Position numbers and translations under genes: made by a program
Source: Thermus parvatiensis
GTDB lineage: Bacteria > Deinococcota > Deinococci > Deinococcales > Thermaceae
NCBI RefSeq assembly: GCF_001535545.1
Contig: NZ_CP014141.1
Span: 1,754,001 to 1,818,000, forward strand
DNA: 64,000 nt
Direction of reading: 5' to 3'
Notes under the pieces: model-generated
Told to the model about the DNA's origin: nothing
Seen by the model: the letters and a program-made list of their open reading frames with translations, nothing else
Database searches by the model: none
Shown: positions 42,291 through 51,628 of the stretch, in pieces
Layout of the letters: each line of letters opens with the position of its first letter
How positions within the stretch are numbered: the first letter of the stretch is position 1

Positions 42291-43006
42291 AGGGGGAGAG
42301 GCTGGACAAAGTCCTCGCCCGGCTGGGCCTGGGAAGCCGCAAGGAGGTGGCCCGGCTGGTGCGCCGAGGGGGGGTGCGGGTCCTGGGCCAGGTGGTGAAG
42401 GACCCCGGCTTCCGCGTGCCGGAGGGCGCCGCCTTGGAAGTGGAGGGAAGACCCCTGGAGGTGCGCCGCCACCTCCACGTCCTCCTGCACAAGCCGCGGG
42501 GCTTCGTGACGAGCCGGACCGAGGGGCCTTCCGTCTACGCCCTCCTTCAGGGCTTCCCCACCCGGGACCTCTCCCCGGTGGGCCGCCTGGACAAGGACGC
42601 CGAGGGGCTTTTGCTCTTCACCACCGACGGCCTCCTCCTCCACCGCCTCACCCACCCCCGGCACAAGGTGGCCAAGCGCTACCTGGTGCACCTGGAAAGG
42701 CCCGTGGGGCCTAAGGACCAGGAGGCCTTCCGGGAAGGAATACTCCTGGACGGCAAGAAGACTTTACCCGCCGAGCTCCGCCCCTTGGAGGACCCCACCT
42801 GGGCCGAGGTGGCCCTTGTGGAGGGGCGGTTCCACCAGATCAAGCGCATGTTCCGGGCCCGGGGCAACCGGGTGCTCTACCTCAAGCGCCTGGCCCTGGG
42901 CCCCCTGGAACTCGGCGGCCTGCCCCTGGGAATGGCCCGGCCTCTCACCGAGGCGGAGGAAAAGGCCCTCTACGCTGCCGTGAGCCTAGGGGGCGAGGAC
43001 CCTTAG
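42287..43006 (+). CDS. RsuA/RluB-type rRNA pseudouridine synthase
   Basis: 239 aa. N-terminal S4 RNA-binding domain (RLDKVLARLGLGSRKEVARL), catalytic Asp in SPVGRLDKDAEGLLLFTTDG, and RFHQIKRMFRARGNRV. Modifies 16S or 23S rRNA; which site (RsuA or RluB type) cannot be told. Confidence 0.88.
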   Translation: MKGERLDKVLARLGLGSRKEVARLVRRGGVRVLGQVVKDPGFRVPEGAALEVEGRPLEVRRHLHVLLHKPRGFVTSRTEGPSVYALLQGFPTRDLSPVGRLDKDAEGLLLFTTDGLLLHRLTHPRHKVAKRYLVHLERPVGPKDQEAFREGILLDGKKTLPAELRPLEDPTWAEVALVEGRFHQIKRMFRARGNRVLYLKRLALGPLELGGLPLGMARPLTEAEEKALYAAVSLGGEDP

Positions 43007-43450
43007 GGTGAGGTCTAGGGCGAGGCGCTCTCCCCGCTCGCCCACGGGCTCCAGAGCGTAGGCCTCCGCCCAGAGGGGCTTCCCCAGCGTGGGGAGGTCC
43101 TCAAGGTAGTCCAAGACCCCGGCGTAGGGACCCTCCAGAAGAAGCTGCACCCGCCAGGCCCGCACGCCCCCCATGGAGGCCGCCTCCCCGGGGTCCAGGC
43201 TCTGGACCTGAAGCCCCTTCTCCTCCGGCAGGCGGAAAAGGGCCTCGTAGAGGAGAGGAAGCGCTTCAAGGGGCACGGGGGCCTCCCCCAGGGCCTGGGG
43301 AAGGCTGCGGGTCAGGGCCTCTACCTCCCGCTCCAGGGCCTGAACCTGGAGCCGGGCCCTCTGGTAGCGGCCGTGGGCGGAAAGGACCCCGTTTGCGCTC
43401 CAGAGGAGCACGGCGAGGGGCAGGAGGAACCAAAGCCAGGGTCGTGTCAA
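42986..43450 (-). pseudogene. PilO-like membrane protein, 5' end cut by IS insertion
   Basis: One N-terminal transmembrane helix (PWLWFLLPLAVLLWSANGVL), a coiled coil (RARLQVQALEREVEALTRSL), then an alpha/beta ferredoxin-like domain, the plan of type IV pilus PilO/GspM assembly proteins. There is no ATG: the only start is a TTG at 43450 made from the end of the IS256-type element, with an in-frame TAA six bases earlier. The true N-terminal residues and upstream pil genes are missing. Confidence 0.55.
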
Positions 43451-43463
43451 GAGTTATGTGTAC

Positions 43464-44815
43464 CAGGGCTTTACCCAAAACTCCTTCCTCGCCCTCCCTT
43501 AGCCTGCTTCAAGAGTTCTTGGGTGACTTCATAGTTGAGCAGGCGAACCAGGCCCCTCAGGAGCAGGTACGGACCATCCCTCTCGCTGGGCAGCCCCAGC
43601 TTGCCCCCGAGCTGCAAAAGAAACCCCTTGAACGGATCCCCCAACCGCTCAACTTCCCAAAGGAACACCGCCAGCCCCAGCAAAACCGCCACCACCTTCC
43701 GGATCCGGGCAAGCCCCCGCACCTGGAAGGTCTCAAGCCCCAGCCCCGTCTTCAAAAGCCGGAAGAACCGCTCCACCTCCCACCGCCTGCGGTACGCCTC
43801 CACCACCCGCGCCGCCTCCTCCCTCCCCCTCACCGGCAAGCTGGTCAGTAGCCACCACTCCCCACGCCGCCCCAGGGCTGGCACCCGGCAGACCACCAGG
43901 TGGAGCCGCCTCCCCTCCACCTCCACCTCCCTCCATCCGAAGTGGAGCCGCACCCGCTGGTACCTGCCCCCTACCCTCAGCTCCACCTCCTCCCCACAGG
44001 GAAGGGCCAGGGAAGAAGCCACCTTCGCCAGAGAACCCCCCTCCCCAAGCTTCCGGTCCCGGTAGACCCGCACCACGAACTCCTCCCCCAGGGCCAGCAC
44101 CTGCCCAAACACCTTCCGGTCGTCAAACCCCCGGTCCGCCACATACACCAGCCTCCTGCCCACGCCCCCCAATCGCTCCCGGGCCGCCTCAATGGCTCCC
44201 TCCACCTCCTTGGGCAGGCTGGCAAACCCCCTCTCCCCGTAGGCCACCAGGTGGGCGTACCCCAGGGCCAGCCGCCCCGCGGGGTCCAACCCCAGGGCGG
44301 TGAGGAGCTCGTACCCGGGCCGCCTATCCTTCCCCACCCGGGCTATCCCCTCCAGGGCCCGGGCATAGGGCTTGACCACCGGGCTCAGGTCCAGGAGGAC
44401 CAGAACCTCCTCACCCTCCAGGGCAGTCGCGCTCTCCTGATAGACCCGGTCAAGGAGGGCTTCTGCCTCCACCCGTGGGTTGGACAGGAAGCGGTAAAGG
44501 GCTTTGGCCTGGTGGAAGCGGTTCTGGAGGGGAGAAGGGAGCGAGGCCACCATCTCGCTCACCCGGGCTGAGCCTGCGGCCAAGGCGCCCCGCACCACCT
44601 CTTCAAACCGTCGGTGGAGGCGCTTATCGGGGGAAAACGCTCACAAAACGGCCCGTGAACTCCTGGAGCCTGGCCTCGGCCACCTTGAGCATGTCCATGG
44701 ATCACCCCCGGTACCAGATACGGGCTGCGCCCGCAAGGGGAGATTTACCACGAAACGGAGATGTGGGTAAAGTCCTGGAGATTTACCACGAAACGGAGAT
44801 GTGGGTAAAGTCCTG
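43464..44815 (-). mobile_element. IS4-family insertion sequence, 1352 bp
   Basis: Left end CAGGGCTTTACCCA (43464-43477) and right end (reverse complement) CAGGACTTTACCCA (44815-44802) are inverted repeats. The right-end 38 bp are tandemly duplicated (44740-44777 and 44778-44815), so the element carries an extra inner copy of its right repeat. One transposase gene inside. Flanked by a 10-bp target duplication, hence recently inserted. Confidence 0.88.
43471..44698 (-). CDS. IS4-family DDE transposase, frameshift after residue 22
   Basis: DDE residues in VLLDLSPVVK, VYVADRGFDDRKVFG and the YREK motif YRRRWEVERFFRLLKTGLGL. The first 24 codons (MDMLKVAEARLQEFTGRFVS ...) from ATG 44698 run into TAA; the rest is in the +1 frame from about 44630 (DKRLHRRFEEVVRGALAAGS). 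Removing one base in the G5 run 44629-44633 (or A4 beside it) gives 408 aa. Either a mutation, a reading error, or a +1 shift at CCC-CGA-TAA. Confidence 0.85.
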
Positions 44816-44825
44816 TTATGTGTAC

Positions 44826-45928
44826 GCGTCTGACAAGATGCGGCCATACGGCCGGACGTACGAGGGGCATACCGCTCCTGAAGCATCCTCTCCAACACCT
44901 CCCGCACCTTGGCAAACCCTTTGAGCTTCCGCTCCGCCCACCTCCCCTCCTGACCCTCCCCCTCCAAGGACAAAAGCTTGAACACCGCCTCAGGCCGGGG
45001 AAACTTGTGATCCCGCACCTTCGTCCCCCGCCTCACCTCCCGGATAAACCGCTCCATCAGGTTGGTGCTCCGCAAATACGGCCAAAGCCCCCGCGGGTAA
45101 CCGTAAAAGCGCAGCAAAGCCCCAGAGTTCTCCCACCAGGCCGCCACCAAGGCAGGGCACCTGCCCCCCAGACCTCCCTCAACCGCTCCAATGCCCCTAA
45201 GGCCTCCTTTCGGCTTTCCGCCATGTAAACCCCCCGCAGGTCCTGGGCCAGGGAAGCCCTGTCCCGAGACCGCACCTGGCTCAGGCTGCCCCTCACCTGG
45301 TGCACCCCACACCGCTGCCACTGGGCCTGGGGATACACCCGCCGGATGGCCTCCTCTATCCCCGGAAGTCCATCGGTGATGAAGCGCAATACCCGCCGCT
45401 TGTGCTTTCGCGTAGCGAAACACCCTTAGGCCCCTCCCCCATAGCTCCCGCAAAACCCCCTCCCAGGCCGAGGCGTTTTCCGTGGGCAAGAGCCAAAAGC
45501 CCAGCACCTGCCTCGCCCCATCCGGCGTGACCCTCAGGGCCACGTACACCGCCTCCCGCTCCACCTCAAGCCCCTCCCTCAGAACCTTCAGGAAGAAGCC
45601 GTCCAGATAGACGCCTGACGGAAGGCTTCTTCCTTCTCCAATACCCCGTCCGTGATGGCGCTAAGGATCTCGTGGGTGTAGCGGTGGCCCAGGAGGAGGC
45701 TCATCACCTGCGCCGCCTTGCGCTGGGTGACCCCGGCGGCGTACAGGGCCACGGCCACCTCCCCCACGTCCACCTGGCGGCGGGCGTAGGGCTTGAGGAA
45801 GCTGGGGTAGTAGCTCCCTTCCCGGTCCCTGGGGATGGCCAGTTCCACCTGGCCGGTCACGGGCTTAGCCCGTATCTTGAAGGGGGTTTCCAGTTTGCGG
45901 GGGTAGTAGCCGTTGGATATGGCCCCTG
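44826..45928 (-). pseudogene. Decayed IS256/Mutator-family transposase
   Basis: Pieces in three frames on the minus strand line up as one transposase: GYYPRKLETPFKIRAKPVTG and VALYAAGVTQRKAAQVMSLL (N-terminal part), VYLDGFFLKVLREGLEVERE (first Asp), RFITDGLPGIEEAIRRVYPQ (second Asp), CGVHQVRGSLSQVRSRDRAS, and STNLMERFIREVRRGTKVRD (Glu). The N-terminal 50-60 residues are missing and the frame is broken at least three times. Its last codons were split by the IS4-type insertion; ancestral stop TGA is at about 43447. Confidence 0.8.
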
Positions 45929-46153
45929 GTGGATGCGGTGGTGACCAATGGGCGGGTGGACACGGAGGGGGAGCTTTGGGCGAAAGTGGAGGTTGCGCCT
46001 ACCTAGAGACCCAGCCGGACCTCATTCGTAGCCATACCCTCTTCCACTGGTGGCCAGGGGGGTGCTTAGGGAATGAATCAGCGGGATTTCTCTCCTATGA
46101 AAACTGACTGTGTGAAAGAGGTGGGGTCGTGAAGATTGTACAACACAAGCGCC
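45929..46153. other. Remnant region between IS256 relic and moaD-like gene
   Basis: No intact gene. On the plus strand 45918-46010 reads a 28-residue C-terminal-like fragment (WPLVDAVVTNGRVDTEGELW ... APT, then TAG), probably the tail of a gene destroyed by IS activity. The rest is unusually AT-rich with no recognised feature. Confidence 0.35.
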
Positions 46154-46663
46154 CTACCCTCCACCCCGGCTCGCGGCGAGAGCGATGCGCTCAAACCACT
46201 TCTCCGCCTCCTCCCCTTCCACCTCCACGAAGAGCTGGGGGATGGAGAGGCTTCCCACCTTCAAGGGCTCCACCTCCCGAAAACGCACCCGGGCCCCGGG
46301 AAGGGTGTAGGTGCCGTCTGCGAGTTTCCTCCCTCCCCACTCCGTCAGGTAGTGTTCCAGAAGCCAGGGGGGCAAGGCGCCGAAGCGCCCTTCCAGGCCC
46401 CCGCCCGCCACCGGGGGGAAGAGGTCCAAGGTGGCCTCGGGGGCCAGGGGGGTGGAAAGCCCCTGGAGGTAGCGCACGTCCCGCCCCTCCAGGAAGACGG
46501 AAACCCGCTCGGCCAAGGCCTCCCCCTCAAAGAGCTCCTCCCTCATCTGCGGATACCGCCGGACCAGGTTGGCGAGCACCTCCCCCACGGTCCGGCCCTC
46601 CACCTGGAGCTGGCTCGTTCCCGTGAGGTCGCGGAAGGTGGCGTAGAGGTTCACCTTGGGCAT
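46154..46663 (-). CDS. MoaD/ThiS-like protein with extra C-terminal domain, 169 aa
   Basis: Residues 1-87 are a ubiquitin-like MoaD fold (VNLYATFRDLTGTSQLQVEG ... LSTPLAPEATLDLFPPVAGG) whose diglycine PPVAGG is internal instead of terminal, followed by an 80-residue domain. This two-domain protein next to a tungsten aldehyde oxidoreductase suggests a role in making or inserting its pyranopterin cofactor; release by cleavage after the Gly-Gly would be needed if it acts as a sulfur carrier. Confidence 0.75.
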   Translation of the reverse strand: MPKVNLYATFRDLTGTSQLQVEGRTVGEVLANLVRRYPQMREELFEGEALAERVSVFLEGRDVRYLQGLSTPLAPEATLDLFPPVAGGGLEGRFGALPPWLLEHYLTEWGGRKLADGTYTLPGARVRFREVEPLKVGSLSIPQLFVEVEGEEAEKWFERIALAASRGGG

Positions 46664-46683
46664 AAGGGGAGTTTACGGGAAAA

Positions 46684-46705
46684 CCCGGCCCCCTAGGGGG
46701 CCGGG
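46684..46705 (-). terminator. Hairpin after the AOR gene
   Basis: CCCGGCCCCC (46684-46693), TA, GGGGGCCGGG (46696-46705), followed on the minus strand by TTTTCCC. Would end or reduce transcription from aor into the moaD-like gene. Confidence 0.65.
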
Positions 46706-46719
46706 CCTATCCCAAGGGG

Positions 46720-48543
46720 CTAGTCCGCCGCCTGGGAGAGGATGCCGAGCTCCTGGAGCTTGGCCGGGGGCACCACGCCCTTCTCCCAGCCCCGCTCCCG
46801 GTAGTACTCCTCCAGCATCAGGTCCAGCTCGGTGCGCTGCCCCTTGGAGCCGGCGCAGTCCGAGGGCTCCTCCAGGAAGCGCTTGGGCAGGTAATCCGAG
46901 CCCTCGGCAAAGCCCGCCAGGTTGTTGTAGTAGCGCTCCAGGTTATAGATGCGCTCGCCAATCTTAAGGATCTCCTCCGGGCTCACCGGCCGGCCCCAGT
47001 AGGCGGCAAGCTGCTTGGCGTACTCCTCGGGGCCCTCGGCGAACTGGCTGAACTTGCAGAGGTCCAAGGAGTCGGTGAAGGCGGAGAGGTCCTGGAAGAG
47101 CTTGGTGAGCTTGCCCTTCCCCTCCCAGGCCAGGGGGTCGGTCTTGTAGGGCACCCCCAGGATCTCCGAGGCGGGGGTGTAAGCCCGAAGGTGGCAGGCC
47201 CCGCGGTTGGAGGTGGCGTAGGCGATGCCCATTCCCTTGAGGCCCCGGGGGTCGTAGGCGGGGATGGACTGGCCCTTGACCTCGAGGGCGATCTCCGGGT
47301 GGCCGATGGCCTTGGCGAAGCGGGCCGGGCCTTCCGCGAGCATGTCCCCCACGCCCTTGCGGTAGGCGATGGCCTCCAAGATGCGGATCTCCCCCTCCTT
47401 GTCCCCGAAGCGGATCCCGTCCTCGCCCTGGTAGTAGCCCTTCTCCGTGGCCTCCATGAGGACGGCGATGGCGTTGCCCGCCTCAATGGTGTCCATGCCG
47501 TAGGCGTTGCAGAGGTAGATGGCGTAGCCCGTCCAGTCGGTGTCCGTGTGGCCCGAGTGGGCCCCCAGGGCCCAGGCGGACTCGTACTCGTAGGACTCAA
47601 AGCGGATGGCCTTGCCGTTGATGTGCACCTCCACCATCTTCTTGCAGGCCACGGGGCAGGCGTGGCAGGTGTTGTCCTTGATGAGGCGGTGCTCGCGGAT
47701 GTACTCCCCGGAGATGGTCTCTACTCCTTCCATGCAGGTGTGCTGGGCGTTGAAGGTGGGCAGGGCCCCCATGACGTTGGTGATGTTCATGAGCACGTTG
47801 GTGCCGTAGAGGGAGAGCCCGCCCTTCTTGGGGGCGGTCACGTTCTTGGGGTCGTTGATGGTGGCGGAGGCCAGGCGGTCCGCCTCCTTCCAGAGCTCGG
47901 GGTCTTTGGGCTGGGGCATCTTGTCCTGCTTGCCCACCACCACGATGGCCTTCAGTTTCTTGCTCCCCGCCACCGCTCCCGTGCCCCCGCGGCCTGCGGC
48001 ACGTTCGTCGTTGTTGATCCAGTTGGCGAACCGCACCAGGTTCTCCCCGGCGGGGCCGATGGCCATCACGTCGGCCTCCTTCCCGTGTCGCTCCTGGAGG
48101 AGGCGGTGGACCTCGTGGGTGGTCTTGCCCCAAAGGTCCGAGGCGTCGTGGATGGAGACCTCTCCGTCTTTCACCAGCAGGTAAACGGGCTTTTCCGAGG
48201 CCCCCTTGATGAGGAGGCCGTCAAACCCCGCCCACTTCAGCTTGGCCGCGGTCCAGCCCCCCATGTGGCTGTCGGTGACGGTGCCCGTGAGGGGGCTTTT
48301 GGTGACCACGGCGAGCCTCCCCGACATCTTGGCCCGGGTGCCGGAGAGGGGGCCGTTCATGATGCAGAGCAGGTTTTCCGGGCCCAGAGGGTCCACCTGA
48401 GGGCCGTTTTCAAACACGTACTTCACCCCAAGGCCCCGGCCCCCCACGTACATCTCCAGGTCCTTGGGGTCCGGAGCAAAGTACTCCACCTTGCCGCTTG
48501 TAAGGTCTATACGGGCGATCCTATGGGCATATCCTCCAAGCAT
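46720..48543 (-). CDS. aor: Tungsten-containing aldehyde:ferredoxin oxidoreductase
   Basis: 607 aa. N-terminal cofactor-binding part (GGRGLGVKYVFENGPQVDPL, GRLAVVTKSPLTGTVTDSHM), NDERAAGRGGTGAVAGSKKL near the tungstopterin, and 4Fe-4S ligands CHACPVACKK plus a distal Cys in SLDLCKFSQF. Oxidises aldehydes to acids with ferredoxin as acceptor. A strong SD (GGAGG) precedes the ATG. Oxygen-sensitive in archaea, so its use in Thermus is notable. Confidence 0.92.
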   Translation of the reverse strand: MLGGYAHRIARIDLTSGKVEYFAPDPKDLEMYVGGRGLGVKYVFENGPQVDPLGPENLLCIMNGPLSGTRAKMSGRLAVVTKSPLTGTVTDSHMGGWTAAKLKWAGFDGLLIKGASEKPVYLLVKDGEVSIHDASDLWGKTTHEVHRLLQERHGKEADVMAIGPAGENLVRFANWINNDERAAGRGGTGAVAGSKKLKAIVVVGKQDKMPQPKDPELWKEADRLASATINDPKNVTAPKKGGLSLYGTNVLMNITNVMGALPTFNAQHTCMEGVETISGEYIREHRLIKDNTCHACPVACKKMVEVHINGKAIRFESYEYESAWALGAHSGHTDTDWTGYAIYLCNAYGMDTIEAGNAIAVLMEATEKGYYQGEDGIRFGDKEGEIRILEAIAYRKGVGDMLAEGPARFAKAIGHPEIALEVKGQSIPAYDPRGLKGMGIAYATSNRGACHLRAYTPASEILGVPYKTDPLAWEGKGKLTKLFQDLSAFTDSLDLCKFSQFAEGPEEYAKQLAAYWGRPVSPEEILKIGERIYNLERYYNNLAGFAEGSDYLPKRFLEEPSDCAGSKGQRTELDLMLEEYYRERGWEKGVVPPAKLQELGILSQAAD

Positions 48544-48620
48544 CTGCCACCTCCTATGGGCGGGATAGGAACAAAAGACGCTGCGAAGACCACGCGGGGT
48601 TGCCCTGCTTTCGGAGGAAG

Positions 48621-48626
48621 ATTATA
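48621..48626 (-). promoter_or_regulatory. -10 element of the aor operon
   Basis: Consensus TATAAT on the minus strand (48626-48621), 78 bases before the ATG; no good -35 at 16-18 bases (TTCACA is at 19). Confidence 0.45.
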
Positions 48627-48662
48627 CCACTTTTTGCCCAAAGAATGTGAAGCGCATCCGGG

Positions 48663-48668
48663 CATAAT
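48663..48668 (+). promoter_or_regulatory. -10 element of the PfkB kinase gene (leaderless)
   Basis: CATAAT ends 6 bases before the ATG at 48675, so the mRNA would start at the start codon. Confidence 0.45.
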
Positions 48669-48674
48669 GGACCT

Positions 48675-49583
48675 ATGCTGGCCCTAACCGGCGAGGTCCT
48701 GGTGGACTTGGTTTTGGAGGAGGAGGCCCCCTTGCGCTTCACCGGGGTCCTCGGGGGCTCGGTCCTGAACACCGCCACCACCCTGGCCCGCTTGGGCTTC
48801 CCCGCCTGCTTCCTCTCGGAGGTGGGGGACGACTGGGTCTCTGCCTGGAGTGAAAGGGAAATGGCCCGAAGGGGCCTAAAGGTCTGGCTCCAGTGCCATA
48901 AGGCCCCCATGCCCCTGGCCCTGGTGCGCCCAGACGAGGCGGGAAACGCCCGCTATAGCTTCCACCGCCCCTTCCAAGCGCCTTTCCGCCCCGAAGGGGG
49001 CCTCCTCAAGGGGGTCCGGGCCTTCCATTTCGGCTCCCTCTTCGCCCTCGAGGCCCGCACGGCGGAAGGGGTGGAGGCCCTCCTCCAGGAGGCCCTGGAG
49101 GAAGGCGCCCTGGTTTCCTACGACCCCAACCTGCGCCAAGACCCCACGGAGACGGAAAGAAGCCTCATAGCGGGTTACCTCGCCCGCACCGATCTCCTAA
49201 AGCTTTCCCTGGAGGACGCCAAGCTTCTCTTCCCGGAAAACCCCATAGAAGGGGTTAAGCGCCTTCCCATCCCCCTCAAGGTGCTCACCCTGGGACCGGA
49301 AGGGGCGGTGGCTTTCCACGGGGAAAAAGAGGTGCGCCTTCCCGCAGAAAAGGTCCAGGTGGTGGACACCGTGGGGGCCGGAGACGCTTTCACCGCCGGG
49401 CTTCTCGCCCTCCTCCTCAAATGGGGGTACGGGCGTGAGAACCTGAAGGCGCTTTCCCTAAAGGAGTTGAAAAGGGCCCTTCAGGGGGCGGTGGCCCTTT
49501 CCGCCCTGGCCTGTACCGTGCGGGGGGCCTACCTGCCGGAAGAGGGGCTAAGGGCCTGGAAAGCGCGCTTCTTAAGGGATTAG
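48675..49583 (+). CDS. PfkB-family carbohydrate kinase (fructokinase-like)
   Basis: 302 aa. GGSVLNTATTLARLGFPACF (signature 1 region), YDPNLRQDPTETERSL, and VVDTVGAGDAFTAGLLALLL (signature 2 with anion hole GAGD and catalytic Asp). Phosphorylates a sugar or nucleoside; fructose or 2-keto-3-deoxygluconate are the likeliest substrates. Overlaps the convergent quinone oxidoreductase gene by 12 bases. Confidence 0.85.
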   Translation: MLALTGEVLVDLVLEEEAPLRFTGVLGGSVLNTATTLARLGFPACFLSEVGDDWVSAWSEREMARRGLKVWLQCHKAPMPLALVRPDEAGNARYSFHRPFQAPFRPEGGLLKGVRAFHFGSLFALEARTAEGVEALLQEALEEGALVSYDPNLRQDPTETERSLIAGYLARTDLLKLSLEDAKLLFPENPIEGVKRLPIPLKVLTLGPEGAVAFHGEKEVRLPAEKVQVVDTVGAGDAFTAGLLALLLKWGYGRENLKALSLKELKRALQGAVALSALACTVRGAYLPEEGLRAWKARFLRD

Positions 49584-50531
49584 AAGGACCTTCCCCACGG
49601 TTTTGCGCCCCTCCAGGGCCTCGTGGGCCTCCTTGGCCTTCTCCAGGGGGAACTCGGCCCCGATGCGCACCTTAAGCCAGCCCTCCTTTACCGCCTGGAA
49701 GACCTCCCCAGCGCGCCAGAGGAGCTCCTTGCGGCTTGCGGTGTAGTGGTGCAGGGTGGGGCGGGTGAGGAAGAGGCTACCCTTGCGGTTCAGCACCTGG
49801 GGGTCCAGGGGGGGAACGGGCCCCGAGGACTGGCCGAAGAGGACCAGGTAGCCCCGGGGCCTTAGGGCCTCGAGGCTCCCCTCAAAGGTGCTCTGGCCCA
49901 CGCCGTCGTAGACCACATCCACCCCACCCCCGGAGAGGGCCTTCACGGCTTGGGCGAAGCCCTCGTAGGGGAGGGCGTAGTCGGCCCCCGCTTGCAGGCA
50001 AAGCCAGCGCTTCTCCTCGGTGCTGGCCGTGGCGTAGACCGTGGCCCCCAGGCGCTTGGCCCACTGGATGAGGAGCTGCCCCACCCCCCCGGCTCCGGCG
50101 TGCACCAGGACCTGGTCCCCTGGGGCCACGGGGTAAGTGCTCTTGAGGAGGTAGTGGGCGGTCATGCCCTGGAGGAGGGCCGCGGCGGCGAGCTTCGGGT
50201 CCAACCCCTCGGGGACGGGGACGAGCCTCTCCGCCGGGACCACCTGGTACTGGGCGTAGGAGCCCTGGACGTTGGCGAAGGCCACCCTGTCCCCAGGGGC
50301 CACCCCCAGCACGCCCTCCCCCACCTTCTCCACCACCCCAGCCCCCTCCTCCCCCAGGGTGAAGGGGAGGGGCACGGGGTAAAGGCCCTTCCGCTTGTAG
50401 GTGTCGATGAAGTTCACCCCGATGGCCAAAAGCCGCACCAGGACCTCCCCGGGGCCCGGCTCGGGGACGGGAAGCTCTTCCAGCCGCAAAACCTCAGGCC
50501 CACCCGTTTCGTGCACCCGTATGGCCCGCAT
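49572..50531 (-). CDS. NADPH:quinone oxidoreductase (zeta-crystallin type MDR)
   Basis: 319 aa zinc-less medium-chain dehydrogenase: GVNFIDTYKRKGLYPVPLPF, VLVHAGAGGVGQLLIQWAKR (AxxGGxG NADP site) and VVYDGVGQSTFEGSLEALRP. One-electron reduction of quinones or reduction of enones. Upstream of it on the same strand is an old yellow enzyme gene, forming a possible ene-reduction pair. Confidence 0.9.
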   Translation of the reverse strand: MRAIRVHETGGPEVLRLEELPVPEPGPGEVLVRLLAIGVNFIDTYKRKGLYPVPLPFTLGEEGAGVVEKVGEGVLGVAPGDRVAFANVQGSYAQYQVVPAERLVPVPEGLDPKLAAAALLQGMTAHYLLKSTYPVAPGDQVLVHAGAGGVGQLLIQWAKRLGATVYATASTEEKRWLCLQAGADYALPYEGFAQAVKALSGGGVDVVYDGVGQSTFEGSLEALRPRGYLVLFGQSSGPVPPLDPQVLNRKGSLFLTRPTLHHYTASRKELLWRAGEVFQAVKEGWLKVRIGAEFPLEKAKEAHEALEGRKTVGKVLLIP

Positions 50532-50547
50532 GGGAAGAGTCTACCCC

Positions 50548-51597
50548 TCAGAACCCCCGCTCGTACTGGGGGGGCACCGGGGGCTTTAGGCCCAAAGCCT
50601 TGGCCGCCTTCAGAGGGAAGTAGGGGTCCCGGAGGAGGACCCGGCCCAGAAGCACCAGATCAGCGCTTCCCGCCTGGAGGACGGTCTCCGCTTGCTCCGG
50701 GGTGGTGATGAGGCCCACCGCCCCCGTGGGCAAACCCACCCGCTTGCGCACGGCGTCGGCAAAGGGCACCTGGAAGCCGGGGGCCACGGGGACCTTCACC
50801 CCGGGCACCACGCCCCCGCTGGAGAGATCCAGAAGATCCACCCCCAGGGCCTTGAGCCTTTCGGCGAAGGCCAGGGTGTCCGGCAGGCCCCACCCCCCCT
50901 CGGCCCAGTCCGTGGCCGAGACCCGCACGAAAAGGGGGACCTCGGGGGGCAAAGCCTCCCGCACCGCGCGGGCCACCTCCAGGGGAAAGCGCATGCGGTT
51001 CTCCAGGCTTCCCCCGTAAAGGTCCGTCCGCTGGTTGGCAAGCGGGGAGAGGAAGGAGGAGAGCAGGTAGCCGTGGGCCATGTGGAGCTCGATCACCTGG
51101 AAGCCTGCCCTTAGGGCCCTTTTGGCCCCTTCCACAAAGGCCTTTAGAATCCGTTCCATCCCTGCCTCATCCAGGGCCTCGGGCACCGGATACCCCTCGG
51201 CGAAGGGAATGGGGCTTGGCCCCACCACCCGCCAGCCCAGGGGCTTTCCTCCTTCCCAGGGGGGGGCGGTCCCCGCCTTGCGCCCGGCGTGGGCCAGCTG
51301 GATGCCCGGCACCGCCCCCGCCTCCTCTATGCGCCGGGCGAGCTCCCTAAGCCCAGGCAGGTGCGCCTCGGACCAGATCCCCAGGTCAAAGGGGCTGATG
51401 CGCCCCTCCGGGAGGACGGCCGTGGCCTCCACGATCACGAGCCCCACCCCGCCCAGGGCCCGGGTAGGGTAGTGGAGGAGGTGCCATGCCGTGACCTCGC
51501 CCCCTTCCGTGGCCGAGTACTGGCACATGGGGGACATGGCCAGGCGGTTCTTGAGCCTGAGGCCGCGAAGCTCCAGGGGAGAAAAGAGGAGGGACAT
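50548..51597 (-). CDS. Old yellow enzyme (YqjM/thermophilic-like class ene-reductase)
   Basis: 349 aa TIM barrel with [19 protein letters not shown] (redox-tuning Cys as in YqjM), [11 protein letters not shown] (substrate His pair region), [23 protein letters not shown] and [17 protein letters not shown]. The C-terminal Arg in PPQYERGF is the arginine finger of the dimeric thermophilic class. Reduces activated C=C bonds with NAD(P)H. Confidence 0.92.
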   Translation of the reverse strand: MSLLFSPLELRGLRLKNRLAMSPMCQYSATEGGEVTAWHLLHYPTRALGGVGLVIVEATAVLPEGRISPFDLGIWSEAHLPGLRELARRIEEAGAVPGIQLAHAGRKAGTAPPWEGGKPLGWRVVGPSPIPFAEGYPVPEALDEAGMERILKAFVEGAKRALRAGFQVIELHMAHGYLLSSFLSPLANQRTDLYGGSLENRMRFPLEVARAVREALPPEVPLFVRVSATDWAEGGWGLPDTLAFAERLKALGVDLLDLSSGGVVPGVKVPVAPGFQVPFADAVRKRVGLPTGAVGLITTPEQAETVLQAGSADLVLLGRVLLRDPYFPLKAAKALGLKPPVPPQYERGF

Positions 51598-51628
51598 GGG
51601 TCCATTATGACCGGAGGGCGTGAAGGGG

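Larger units (their letters stand above)
43454..44825. repeat. 10-bp target site duplication TTATGTGTAC flanking the IS4-type element
   Basis: TTATGTGTAC occurs at 43454-43463 and 44816-44825, directly outside the inverted repeats. 9-12 bp duplications are usual for the IS4 family. Confidence 0.85.

Noticed and set aside
43439-46131. GGGTCGTG at 43439-43446 and 46124-46131 as an 8-bp target duplication of the IS256-type element
   Set aside because: The transposase relic is truncated near 45928, well before 46124, and the sequences next to the two copies are not inverted repeats, so the match is probably chance.
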